Positions 1 through 6,508 of a DNA stretch of 34,136 nt are shown here, one piece after another. A program made the translations under genes and the position numbers. The notes under the pieces are model-generated. The model worked only from the letters and a program-made list of their open reading frames with translations. It was not told where the DNA came from and did not search any database. Position 1 is the stretch's first letter; every line of letters starts with the position of its first letter. Origin of the DNA: Candidatus Poribacteria bacterium (GTDB lineage Bacteria > Poribacteria > WGA-4E > PCPOR2b); the NCBI GenBank assembly GCA_028819845.1, contig JAPPKS010000008.1, positions 1 to 34,136 of the forward strand, read 5' to 3'.

Positions 1-63
1 GCAAAAAAACGCTCACCTTCCAGATTACCTGACTTGTGGGTAATAGTAAGCTTGGTAAGGGGG

Positions 64-276
64 GATCAACTGAGTGAATAGGGAGGGCGATAGTCTTGTC
101 TTAATTGTGAGACGTTTCGGTTGCCGGTTGTCGGCGGTAATTGTTTAGTGTGTGGCAATAGGAGAAACAGAAGAGTTATTGGGAATTCGGGGCGGTGATG
201 GTGTTTGGGAGTCATTTGGGATGGGAGAGGTTTTTAAGACTGAAGACTATCGCCCTCCCTATTCGGTCGGTTGATC
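64..276. repeat. MITE-like element with inverted terminal arms
   Basis: The left arm (64-102) and right arm (236-276) are near-perfect reverse complements sharing the core GAATAGGGAGGGCGATAGTC. About 130 bases lie between them, and the interior matches 3003-3135, where the arms are absent. Single arms recur at 7256-7286 (+), 30988-31022 (+) and 32624-32657 (-). No transposase is encoded, so it would be non-autonomous if mobile. No clear target-site duplication was identified. Confidence 0.6.
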
Positions 277-360
277 GTTGGGTTTCGCTCGATTCATAGT
301 ATTTTGTGCGTGGTAGGGTTGACGGGCATGGTTCGTTAAATTGGGTGATTTTTGGTTTAC

Positions 361-643
361 TCCGCTCTACCCAACCTACAAGAACTACAAGAGCTTTAGG
401 TGGTCGTAGGGGCGGGGTTTCCCCGCCCATTGATGAGCCGCATGCGGCGAATTCCCGACCATACAAAAATTATGTGGGAACAAAGGGTTGGGGAACCCAA
501 CCCCTACGAACGATTGCATTTTGAATGTCGTAAGGTTTCCCAGTACTCCACGTGAAATTGTACGTTAATTGGTGAATTCCGCTCTACCCAACCTACAAGA
601 GATGCTACATTGCGGACGGCACACGGAGTGTGCCTGCTACTTT
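361..643. repeat. 283-bp dispersed intergenic repeat, copy 1
   Basis: Runs from TCCGCTCTACCCAACCTAC to GTGTGCCTGCTACTTT and is matched at the same length and high identity by 3224-3506, and from its 404 position onward by 12243-12483. It is packed with palindromes: GGGGCGGGGTTTCCCCGCCC, GCCGCATGCGGC, GTTGGGGAACCCAAC and the hairpin GGCACAC-GGA-GTGTGCC (618-634). It has no believable coding potential. Confidence 0.85.
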
Positions 644-720
644 ATCGCGGCTGGAAGCTGCTCCCACAGGGGGAGGGTCACGAGTCGGAGATCGCTCCTA
701 CAGTGAGATGATTTCTTTTA

Positions 721-772
721 ATTATAGCCTATCATTTAATCAAATAAATCACAGTTCAGACAGTTTTTGAAA
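721..772 (-). repeat. 50-bp AT-rich dispersed repeat, inverted copy
   Basis: Read on the minus strand this gives CTGTCTGAACTGTGATTT followed by TGATTAAATGATAGGCT. The same sequence occurs on the plus strand at 5728-5775, 7402-7456 and 34080-34130. In this copy and the copies at 5728 and 7402 it lies close to a copy of the 32-nt hairpin, so the two probably form one larger composite repeat. Confidence 0.75.
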
Positions 773-787
773 TTTGATTGCGATGAA

Positions 788-819
788 GAAACCGAGTTTT
801 GAAGAAAAAACTCGGTTTC
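788..819 (+). repeat. 32-nt perfect hairpin repeat, copy 1 of 9
   Basis: A 13-bp perfect stem GAAACCGAGTTTT / AAAACTCGGTTTC encloses a GAAGAA loop. The loop (GAAGAA or TTCTTC) gives the element an orientation. Other copies: 5807-5838 (+), 7295-7326 (-), 7490-7521 (+), 8936-8967 (-), 9480-9512 (-), 12088-12119 (-), 12493-12524 (+), 12654-12685 (+). Nearly all lie between genes. The stem could terminate transcription, but copies occur away from gene ends and in both orientations, which fits a REP-like repeat better. Confidence 0.9.
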
Positions 820-875
820 AGATAAAGTAAAGGTCGCCATTCGGAGATCGCTCCTGCGGGGGTTAGGGGATTGGT

Positions 876-1811
876 ATGGTACAGGATATTTTTGAGGCGG
901 CGGTGCGGCAGGCGACGCCGCTGCTGATTGTGGCGCTCGGCGAGGTTATTGTTCAGCGGTCGGGTGTCATCAATATCGGGCTTGAGGGCCTCATGATTTT
1001 CAGCGCATTTATCGGGTGGCTGGGTTCGTACGCCATTCAGAGCGCGTCGCCGGCGCTTGCGCCGTGGGCTGGTATTCTGTTCGCCGGCGCCAGCGGTGTG
1101 TTGCTCGCCGCCTTTTTCGGCTTTTTCGCGCTGCGCTTGAAAACCGACCAGATTGTGACCGGCACTGGCATTAACCTGTTGGCGTTCGGACTCGTGGAGG
1201 TGCTGTACCGCCGCATATTCGGCGCGACGGGCAGGTCGCTCAAGGTGGCTATTTTTGAACCGCTGCATATCCCCGTGTTGTCGGACATTCCGTTTCTCGG
1301 CGGCATCTTGTTCCAGCACAATATTCTCGTCTACGGCGCCTTTCTGGCGGTGCCTGCGGCCTACTTTTACCTGTTTCACACCTATCCCGGATTGTCAATT
1401 CAGGCGTGCGGCGAACACCCGAGGGCGGCGGATGCCGCCGGTGTCAGCGTGACCCGACTGCAAGCGAAATGTGTGCTTTTTGGCGGGTTCATGGCGGGCA
1501 TTGCCGGCGGCTATCTCTCGCTGGTCGACGTGCCGTATTTCAGCCCGGAGATGACCGCCGGACGCGGATTTATTGCGCTTGCAATCGTGGTGTTCGGCAA
1601 GTGGCACCCGGTCAAGGCTTGCGGCGCCGCGCTATTGTTTAGCCTATGCAACGCCGTGTTGAATCGGTTTCAGGCGATTCCCGATCTCGGTTTTATTCCC
1701 TACCAGTTCTTTCTTATGCTGCCCTACATCTTGACGCTACTGGTGCTCACGGGGTTTGTCGGACAGGCGAAACAGCCAGCCGCGCTCGCCGTACCGTATG
1801 AACGAGAATAG
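876..1811 (+). CDS. ABC transporter permease, nucleoside/simple-sugar type (BmpA-associated family)
   Basis: A 311-residue multi-pass inner-membrane permease of the branched-chain/simple-sugar permease superfamily. It resembles the second permease of nucleoside importers that work with a BmpA-type lipoprotein and an RbsA-like double ATPase. The diagnostic segment QRSGVINIGLEGLMI lies near residues 27-41, and the cytoplasmic loop GEHPRAADAAGV near 178-190 is the typical 'GxNxxAAxxAGI' coupling motif. About eight hydrophobic segments follow one another and the length is normal for the family. ATG at 876 is preceded by a weak TTAGGGG-type Shine-Dalgarno that lies in repeat DNA. No partner permease, ATPase or binding protein is present; the upstream side is only repeats and the downstream gene is convergent, 27 bp away. 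Substrate is not determined by sequence. Family call is firm; specificity is inference. Confidence 0.92.
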   Translation: MVQDIFEAAVRQATPLLIVALGEVIVQRSGVINIGLEGLMIFSAFIGWLGSYAIQSASPALAPWAGILFAGASGVLLAAFFGFFALRLKTDQIVTGTGINLLAFGLVEVLYRRIFGATGRSLKVAIFEPLHIPVLSDIPFLGGILFQHNILVYGAFLAVPAAYFYLFHTYPGLSIQACGEHPRAADAAGVSVTRLQAKCVLFGGFMAGIAGGYLSLVDVPYFSPEMTAGRGFIALAIVVFGKWHPVKACGAALLFSLCNAVLNRFQAIPDLGFIPYQFFLMLPYILTLLVLTGFVGQAKQPAALAVPYERE

Positions 1812-1838
1812 CATCGCTCCGTGTCCCCCACTTGCATT

Positions 1839-2879
1839 TTACAACGGCAGGTCTACCGATCTGCCCTGTTCAGCCGACAGGTAACAGGCTTGCATGAGTT
1901 CAGTCAGGTTGCGTCCATCTTGTATGGTGATGGTCGTGGGTTCGCCGTGCAATATGGCGTTAAACCACTGCTGCATCGGCGGCGGGGGCGGCGGAGGGCT
2001 GCCAGCGGCGTATTCCGCTTTTTCGTCGTCGGACAGGTTGCGCGTCTCGAAGTGGACATTCTCTTGTCCGACGGCGATGGAATGAAGCGTCTCGAAGTGT
2101 TTATCGCCGTAACCGCTGACGATGGCGCCGTCGGTGCCGTAGAGTTCGAGCATGTTTGGGCCGTGCCGATGCACCCAAGAGACGTCAACGACGCCGAGCG
2201 CGTTGTTCTCAAATTCAATCACGGAGGCGCTGTTGTCGTCGATGGGGTAGGTGCCGCGGTGGTTGTTAATTTTTGCGATAACGCTCTTGGGCGTGCCCAT
2301 GAGCCACGGTACAACGTCCATTCGATGGCAGCCGAGGTCAAACAGCGCACCGCCGCCGGCGCGTTTTGCGTCGGCGAACCAGAGGCTCGTGTCTCTGAGC
2401 CATCCATCGACCGCGGCGGGATGTGCGATACGTCCTCTGCCAAAGGTTAAATCGCCCAGCAGCCCGTCATCGACGGCTCGTTTGGCGAATAGCAGCCCGG
2501 CGTTGCAACGCGACGGCAGCGAAATCATGAATTTAACGCCCGCATTTTCGACAGCGGCGATAATCTCGTCACATTCGTCGACCGTGATTGCCAAGGCTTT
2601 TTCGGTGAAGATGTGTTTGCCAGCCTCCGCCGCGGCAATCATGACGCGCGGGTGTTCCGACGTCGGCGCATTGACGACGACGGCATCCACGTCGTCCAAG
2701 TTTAGGACGGCGTCGAGGTCGGCGTAGAAGGGGGCGTTAAAGTCGCTCGCGGCTTCTCTCCCGCCGTATTCCTCCTCGTCCCACACCGCAACAATTTGGG
2801 CGTCCGGGTTGTTTTGAACCTCGTTGGCGTATCCTCTGGCGTGCGTGTGGGCGAAACTCAACATTGCGACGTTGACCAT
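1839..2879 (-). CDS. Gfo/Idh/MocA family oxidoreductase with divergent nucleotide-binding motif
   Basis: A 346-residue predicted cytoplasmic NAD(P)-dependent dehydrogenase of the Gfo/Idh/MocA family, which act on sugars, inositols and related polyols. An N-terminal Rossmann domain (about 1-120) is followed by the alpha/beta substrate domain with GGALFDLGCHRMD at 176-188, matching the family pattern GGxxxDxGxHxxD. Two hallmarks are altered. The usual GxGxxG loop reads LSFAHTHARGYA (7-18), and the usual EKP motif reads EKA (93-95). A run of seven prolines sits at 295-301. ATG at 2879 is preceded by AGGAG at a good distance. It lies convergent to the permease and 646 bp from a second family member on the same strand. 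Family is clear; substrate unknown, and the altered motifs leave cofactor binding open. Confidence 0.92.
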   Translation of the reverse strand: MVNVAMLSFAHTHARGYANEVQNNPDAQIVAVWDEEEYGGREAASDFNAPFYADLDAVLNLDDVDAVVVNAPTSEHPRVMIAAAEAGKHIFTEKALAITVDECDEIIAAVENAGVKFMISLPSRCNAGLLFAKRAVDDGLLGDLTFGRGRIAHPAAVDGWLRDTSLWFADAKRAGGGALFDLGCHRMDVVPWLMGTPKSVIAKINNHRGTYPIDDNSASVIEFENNALGVVDVSWVHRHGPNMLELYGTDGAIVSGYGDKHFETLHSIAVGQENVHFETRNLSDDEKAEYAAGSPPPPPPPMQQWFNAILHGEPTTITIQDGRNLTELMQACYLSAEQGRSVDLPL

Positions 2880-3002
2880 GATTGTGTCTCCTGGGTGATT
2901 GGGGTTGGGTTAAGCGGAGTAAATGAGAGACGCGATAAATGTCGAATGGATATCGGTATTTGAATACGTGTGGTAATTGTTAGAGCGGAGCGAACCCGAC
3001 GT

Positions 3003-3135
3003 TTTTGAGAGGTTTCGGTTGCCGGTTGTCGGGCGGAATGATAAATACGATTTGGAATAGAAGAAACAGAAGGGTTATTGGGAATTCGGGGCGGTATTTG
3101 TGTTTGGTAATCGTTTGGGTTGCCGGAGGTTTTAA
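3003..3135. repeat. Dispersed repeat matching the interior of 64-276
   Basis: The sequence GGTTTCGGTTGCCGGTTGTCGG and the downstream GAAACAGAAG-GTTATTGGGAATTCGGGGCGG block match 113-236 with scattered differences. The inverted arms that flank the other copy are missing here. Confidence 0.7.
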
Positions 3136-3223
3136 AAGCGTTGGGTTTCGCTCGATTCATCGGATTTTGGACGTTGGTCGGTTTACCGCAACGAAATGTA
3201 AAATTGTATGTCTATTCGTGTTT

Positions 3224-3506
3224 TCCGCTCTACCCAACCTACGAGAACTACAAGAACTGTAGGTGGCCGGAGGGGCGGGGTTTCCCCGCCCATTGATGAG
3301 CCGCATGCGGCGAATTCCCGACCATACAAAAATTATGTGGGAACAAAGGGTTGGGGAACCCAACCCCTACGAACGACCGGATTTTGAATGTCGTAGGGTT
3401 TCCCAGTATGCCACGTGAAATTGTACGTTAATTGGTGAATTCCGCTCAACCCAACCTACAAGAACTGCTACATTGCGGACGGCACACGGAGTGTGCCTGC
3501 TACTTT
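3224..3506. repeat. 283-bp dispersed intergenic repeat, copy 2
   Basis: Same length and order of internal palindromes as 361-643, differing at only a few per cent of positions over most of its length, which implies recent duplication or homogenisation. It ends about 20 bp before the stop codon of the oxidoreductase gene that follows. Confidence 0.85.
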
Positions 3507-3525
3507 GAGGTGAAGCATTTAGGCG

Positions 3526-4557
3526 TTATTCGTACGTGATTGGCACCGATCTGCCAATCCGAGCCGACTCGTAAATGGCGTCGAAAATTTTGGTGGTGAG
3601 CAGCACCTCTTCCGCCGGGACGGGCGACGGCAATCCTTCGCGGATGGCTTTGTGAAAAGATTCGAATTCGCCGGGTGTGTCGGGGGCGAATTCGGGTTTG
3701 TATTCGACGAGGTGCCCGTCTTTGTCGGTATAGATGCACAATGGGTGGTAGGTTGCGCCTGCCAGGTCGCCCATGAAGAATGTCGTGCCGGTATTTTCGA
3801 TGTGAGCCGCCCAGGCGGATTCCAATGTCACGGTTAACCCGTCTTCGAATCGGATGGTGCCCATAGCGAAATCTTCCACATCGTATTTGGCGCGGTCCCA
3901 ATCGACAGGGTTTACGATATCGTGCCGGTGCCCGAATCTCTGGGCGACCGATCCGAAGACTTCAACCGGCTTGGGGCAGCCGATCATCCACAACAGCACA
4001 TCAAGCTCGTGCACACCGATGTCGATGAGCGGCCCGCCCCCGGAAATGGACTTTACCATGAATGTCGGCGAAAGCCCCATGCCGCGGCGGCGCATGGTGA
4101 CGGCGCGGGCGTAATAGACATGGCCGAAAAGCCCCTCCTCCCACAGTTTGCGCAGGGTTCTGGCGCCTTTGCCGAAACGGGACTGCAGCCCAATCTGCAG
4201 GATTTTGCCCGATGCGCGCGCGGCATTGACCATGGCTTGCCCATCTTCAGCGTTCCCAGCGAGTGGCTTCTCGCAGATTACGTGTTTGCCCGCGTTCAGC
4301 GCGGCGATGGTCGGCGCGGCGTGAAAGTTGTTCGGGGTGCAAACGCTGATTGCGTCAATTTCAGGCATCGCAATCAGTTGATGGTAGTCCGTGAAAACGT
4401 GTTCAATGTCGTAATCATGGGCGCAATACCTCGCCCGCTCTTCGTCTATGTCGCATACTGCGATGACGGAAACGCCTTCGACTTCTCGGTGGCTCACCAG
4501 ATGTTTCGCTTTCCCGATTGCGCCGGCGCCAACGATGCCAACATTAATTTTTTGCAT
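3526..4557 (-). CDS. Gfo/Idh/MocA family oxidoreductase (canonical motifs)
   Basis: A 343-residue predicted NAD(P)-dependent sugar or polyol dehydrogenase, expected in the cytoplasm. Unlike its neighbour at 1839-2879 it has all family hallmarks: the dinucleotide loop GAGAIG at 10-15, CEKPLAG at 95-101 and the substrate-domain motif GGGPLIDIGVHELD at 173-186, where D179, H183 and D186 are the usual active-site positions. ATG at 4557 follows AAGGAGC about 11 nt upstream. It is not closely similar to the other oxidoreductase, so this is not a recent duplication. The 135-bp gap upstream, towards the hydrolase gene, carries two DnaA-box-like 9-mers. Reaction family is certain; the substrate cannot be read from sequence. 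Confidence 0.95.
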   Translation of the reverse strand: MQKINVGIVGAGAIGKAKHLVSHREVEGVSVIAVCDIDEERARYCAHDYDIEHVFTDYHQLIAMPEIDAISVCTPNNFHAAPTIAALNAGKHVICEKPLAGNAEDGQAMVNAARASGKILQIGLQSRFGKGARTLRKLWEEGLFGHVYYARAVTMRRRGMGLSPTFMVKSISGGGPLIDIGVHELDVLLWMIGCPKPVEVFGSVAQRFGHRHDIVNPVDWDRAKYDVEDFAMGTIRFEDGLTVTLESAWAAHIENTGTTFFMGDLAGATYHPLCIYTDKDGHLVEYKPEFAPDTPGEFESFHKAIREGLPSPVPAEEVLLTTKIFDAIYESARIGRSVPITYE

Positions 4558-4612
4558 GGTATTTCTCTGCTCCTTCCGGCTATGGTGCGTCCAGATTGCC
4601 TGTGCAAATCTT

Positions 4613-4632
4613 TGTGGATAATTTGTGGATAA
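4613..4632 (-). promoter_or_regulatory. Two perfect DnaA-box 9-mers, 11 bp apart
   Basis: TGTGGATAA occurs at 4613-4621 and again at 4624-4632, which on the minus strand is the consensus DnaA box TTATCCACA twice, spaced one helical turn start to start. They lie in the spacer between the oxidoreductase and the hydrolase gene. A mirror-image pair lies at 5664-5683. Function (origin, DnaA titration or regulation) is inferred only. Confidence 0.6.
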
Positions 4633-4692
4633 CTCGCCAAGTGTGTATGATTAAAGCCGCGGCGCGTTAATGCCTGTTGCCCCCATTATACC

Positions 4693-5682
4693 TCAAATGT
4701 GCTGAATTGGAATACCGATTTTTCCGACGGATGCGCCGGTGGCGACTATTGGGTAGCCCGGGTGAGACCAGAAGATGCCATTCTCCGGGGCGCGGATAGT
4801 CTCTTGCGGATGGCCGAAGGCGTCGCAAATTTCGGCGATGGGCTGGTATACCTCGACGCAGTCGTATAGGTTGGCTTTATAGTGGACGAATCCGCCGCGG
4901 TTGCTCAAGAGGGTGACGAACCGATCGATGACCACCTGTTGACCGGGGATTTCGGGGTCGCCGTCGATGAACCCGAAATGTTTGAGAACATTGAGCACGC
5001 CGCGCACGCCTTTTTCGATGCTCGCCGGGTTCCATCCGCGGCAGCCGCCGAGTTCGGGATCGATGGTTGGGATACCGACCTCCGGCGCGGCTTGCGCCAG
5101 TTGCCCCTTGGGTCCTTTTTTATCGAAGATGTAGCCGATTCCGAAGGTTCGAGCCAGTGCCAGACAGGCTTCGTGCTGCGGGTGGTTCCGCGATACGCGG
5201 ACGCGGACTTCGTCAATCATTGGGTCGATTCCGCCTTGGTGGAGGTCGATGCAGTAGTCCGATTGTTGGACGAGTCCGTTAAAGAGCCGGTGGGCGATGC
5301 GTTCGCTCGATGTGCCGTCAGATTTGCCGGGGAAGCACCGGTTCATCTTCATCTGATCGACGGGGCTGTGGGCTTGTTGGGCGTGGAATGCGTGGAAATT
5401 GACGATGGGCACGGCGATAATGCGGCCTCGCAGATGCTCTGGGGAAATTTTGCGGATAACCTCGTGGATAACTGCGATACCGTTGAGTTCGTCGCCGTCG
5501 CTTATGGATTGGAGGTAGAGCGTTTTATCCCCGTGTTTTCCGTTGATGAGAACGACGGGAAGCCGCACGGGCGTGCCGTCCGGCAAGGATCCGACTGTGA
5601 TGTAGTCTTCCACGCGTTCTCCCGGTTTAGCGGTGATGGAACCTATGGAGAGGCGGTTATTAGTTATCCACATTTTATCCAC
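4693..5682 (-). CDS. Aspartoacylase/succinylglutamate desuccinylase-like M14-type hydrolase
   Basis: A 329-residue predicted cytoplasmic zinc hydrolase of the AstE/ASPA branch of the M14 carboxypeptidase fold, which removes acyl groups from amino-acid-type substrates. Expected metal and catalytic positions are visible: SDGDELNG at 61-68 aligns with the family HGDExxG motif, so E65 is kept but the first zinc-ligand His is replaced by D62. CIDLHQGG (144-151) supplies H148, and DPELGG (208-213) supplies the probable catalytic E210. The start is GTG at 5682; an in-frame ATG three codons later (5673) is possible, and neither has a strong Shine-Dalgarno. The start codon overlaps a DnaA-box 9-mer. 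Neighbouring oxidoreductases suggest a small-molecule catabolic role. Family likely; substrate unknown. Confidence 0.88.
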   Translation of the reverse strand: MDKMWITNNRLSIGSITAKPGERVEDYITVGSLPDGTPVRLPVVLINGKHGDKTLYLQSISDGDELNGIAVIHEVIRKISPEHLRGRIIAVPIVNFHAFHAQQAHSPVDQMKMNRCFPGKSDGTSSERIAHRLFNGLVQQSDYCIDLHQGGIDPMIDEVRVRVSRNHPQHEACLALARTFGIGYIFDKKGPKGQLAQAAPEVGIPTIDPELGGCRGWNPASIEKGVRGVLNVLKHFGFIDGDPEIPGQQVVIDRFVTLLSNRGGFVHYKANLYDCVEVYQPIAEICDAFGHPQETIRAPENGIFWSHPGYPIVATGASVGKIGIPIQHI

Positions 5683-5683
5683 A
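5664..5683 (+). promoter_or_regulatory. Two perfect DnaA-box 9-mers, 11 bp apart, over a start codon
   Basis: TTATCCACA occurs at 5664-5672 and 5675-5683, with the same 11-bp register as the pair at 4613-4632 but opposite orientation. The second box covers the GTG start at 5680-5682. A T-rich tract follows at 5691-5705. A one-mismatch version, CGTGGATAA, sits at 5464-5472 inside the gene. Confidence 0.6.
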
Positions 5684-5727
5684 ATCGGGTTACATTTTTT
5701 TAGATTTGACGGTGTAAATCAAGCTGC

Positions 5728-5880
5728 CTGGACTGTGATTTATTTGGTTAATTGATGGGCTGTGATTGGGGGGGACATGGTGATTTGGTGTTGAAGTTAC
5801 GTTAAAAAAACCGAGTTTTGAAGAAAAAACTCGGTTTTAAATGGGGGCCGCGATTCGGAGATTGGTCCTACGGGGTAAGG
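5728..5880 (+). repeat. Composite repeat with hairpin copy 2
   Basis: A 50-bp repeat (5728-5775), the segment GACATGGTGATTTGGTG, the 32-nt hairpin (5807-5838) and the 'cgattcggagattggtcctac' module follow one another. The whole block is repeated with few differences at 7402-7553. No gene is present in it. Confidence 0.8.
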
Positions 5881-5917
5881 GATTGCGATTCCCGGCGATG
5901 GATTCAACCACCGCCGT

Positions 5918-6079
5918 TTACTTGCCGCGCTCGCCTTCCTTCCGACTGATGAGCCTGCCAGTTTTTGCATCGCGGCTGCCTCGCTTGCCGCCAACAACCT
6001 TTTCAACAGCCCGTTGAGCTTGTCTTTTTGTGAGTTTGCCGCGTTTGGGCGGGTCTTTAACGGTTCTTTCGCGTCCCAC
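5918..6079 (-). pseudogene. Truncated paralogue of the small RDAxTGR protein
   Basis: On the minus strand a GTG start at 6079, seven bases after AAGGTGA, opens a 53-codon frame. It includes VKDPPKRGKL, QRAVEKVVGG and RDAKTGRLISRKEGER, which align with the intact 83-aa protein at 6233-6484. A block of about 15 residues is missing in the middle. A TAA stop (5918-5920) falls exactly where the paralogue has the GAT codon of KDTAVVET, and beyond it the frame still reads TAVVESI. Homology also continues upstream through the ribosome-binding site. The most economical reading is a decayed tandem copy, though a functional 53-aa product cannot be excluded. Confidence 0.75.
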
Positions 6080-6095
6080 TATTATCACCTTATTG

Positions 6096-6125
6096 AATTA
6101 TGTTTTAAACATCGGTCAGTTGGGC
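6096..6125 (-). pseudogene. Remnant of the 3' end of a TIR-like gene
   Basis: The plus-strand sequence from ATGTTTTAAACATCGG through AGTTGGG matches 6504-6528 at 22 of 25 positions. In the intact unit that segment encodes the last residues (TQPNDD) and stop of the TIR-like protein. It therefore seems to be the end of a second copy of that gene, otherwise deleted, in the correct position ahead of the truncated small gene. Confidence 0.55.
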
Positions 6126-6232
6126 TCAATGGGGGTAAAAAATATCCGTTTGCCGTAGGATGGATTTCGGGGAAGACTAACGCTGTCGCTATGGACTCCG
6201 ATGACCCCGATCCACCCAACCTACAAGGGCTG

Positions 6233-6484
6233 TTATCCTCGTTTATTCGGCCTCGTGATGGTCTCAACCACTGCCGTATCCTTACGGCGTTCGGCTTCCT
6301 GACAACTGATAAACCTGCCCGTTGCTGCGTCGCGACCAACCTTAATGGTCGTTACACCATGGTTCGCCGAAGACTTGCCGCCGCCGTTTTTGCCGTAAAC
6401 GACCTCTCGTACGGCTCGTTTGATTTCGCTTCTTTTGAGCTTACCTTTTTTGGGTGGATACTTGACGATTCTTGGTCTTGCCAC
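6233..6484 (-). CDS. Small basic protein with RDAxTGRFIS motif
   Basis: Recommended start is GTG at 6484, because a consensus AAGGAGGTGA lies at the right distance; an in-frame ATG six codons upstream would place the Shine-Dalgarno inside the gene. The product is 83 residues, highly basic, with VKYPPKKGKLKR and KRAVREVVYGK in the first half and GRDAATGRFISCQEAERR near residues 50-67, then TAVVETITRP. Short proteins with an RDAxTGxF core followed by TTVxE are widespread, but I know of no firm function. It begins 24 bp after the TIR-like gene stop and is almost surely co-transcribed with it. A partner, inhibitor or nucleic-acid-binding role is speculation based on charge and context. Confidence 0.8.
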   Translation of the reverse strand: MARPRIVKYPPKKGKLKRSEIKRAVREVVYGKNGGGKSSANHGVTTIKVGRDAATGRFISCQEAERRKDTAVVETITRPNKRG

Positions 6485-6508
6485 GTAATCACCTCCTTGC
6501 ACAATGTT

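Larger units (their letters stand above)
1..875. other. Gene-free, repeat-filled left end
   Basis: No ORF in this stretch looks like a real protein; short ORFs on both strands are translations of palindromic repeats. It holds, in order, a MITE-like inverted element (64-276), a 283-bp dispersed repeat (361-643), a short module also seen near 7330, 9008 and 18950 (644-672), an inverted copy of a 50-bp AT-rich repeat (721-772) and a 32-nt hairpin (788-819). The last 40 bases, reading 'cattcggagatcgctcc', recur at 5848-5880, 7527-7553 and 34012-34035 and run straight into the ribosome-binding region of the permease gene. Confidence 0.8.
2880..3525. other. Gene-free repeat-rich spacer
   Basis: This spacer between two oxidoreductase genes contains no credible gene. 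3003-3135 repeats the interior of the 64-276 element, and 3224-3506 is the second full copy of the 283-bp repeat. The order of repeats parallels 113-643, so a block of roughly 500 bp is present twice in the first 3.5 kb. Confidence 0.8.

Noticed and set aside
306-524. 72-codon plus-strand and overlapping minus-strand ORF
   Set aside because: Both are translations of the palindromic 283-bp repeat; no ribosome-binding site and no protein character.
756-1379. 207-codon minus-strand ORF
   Set aside because: Antisense to the permease gene and reading through a hairpin repeat; composition typical of a shadow frame.
1821-2450. 209-codon plus-strand ORF
   Set aside because: Antisense shadow of the oxidoreductase at 1839-2879, which has clear family motifs.
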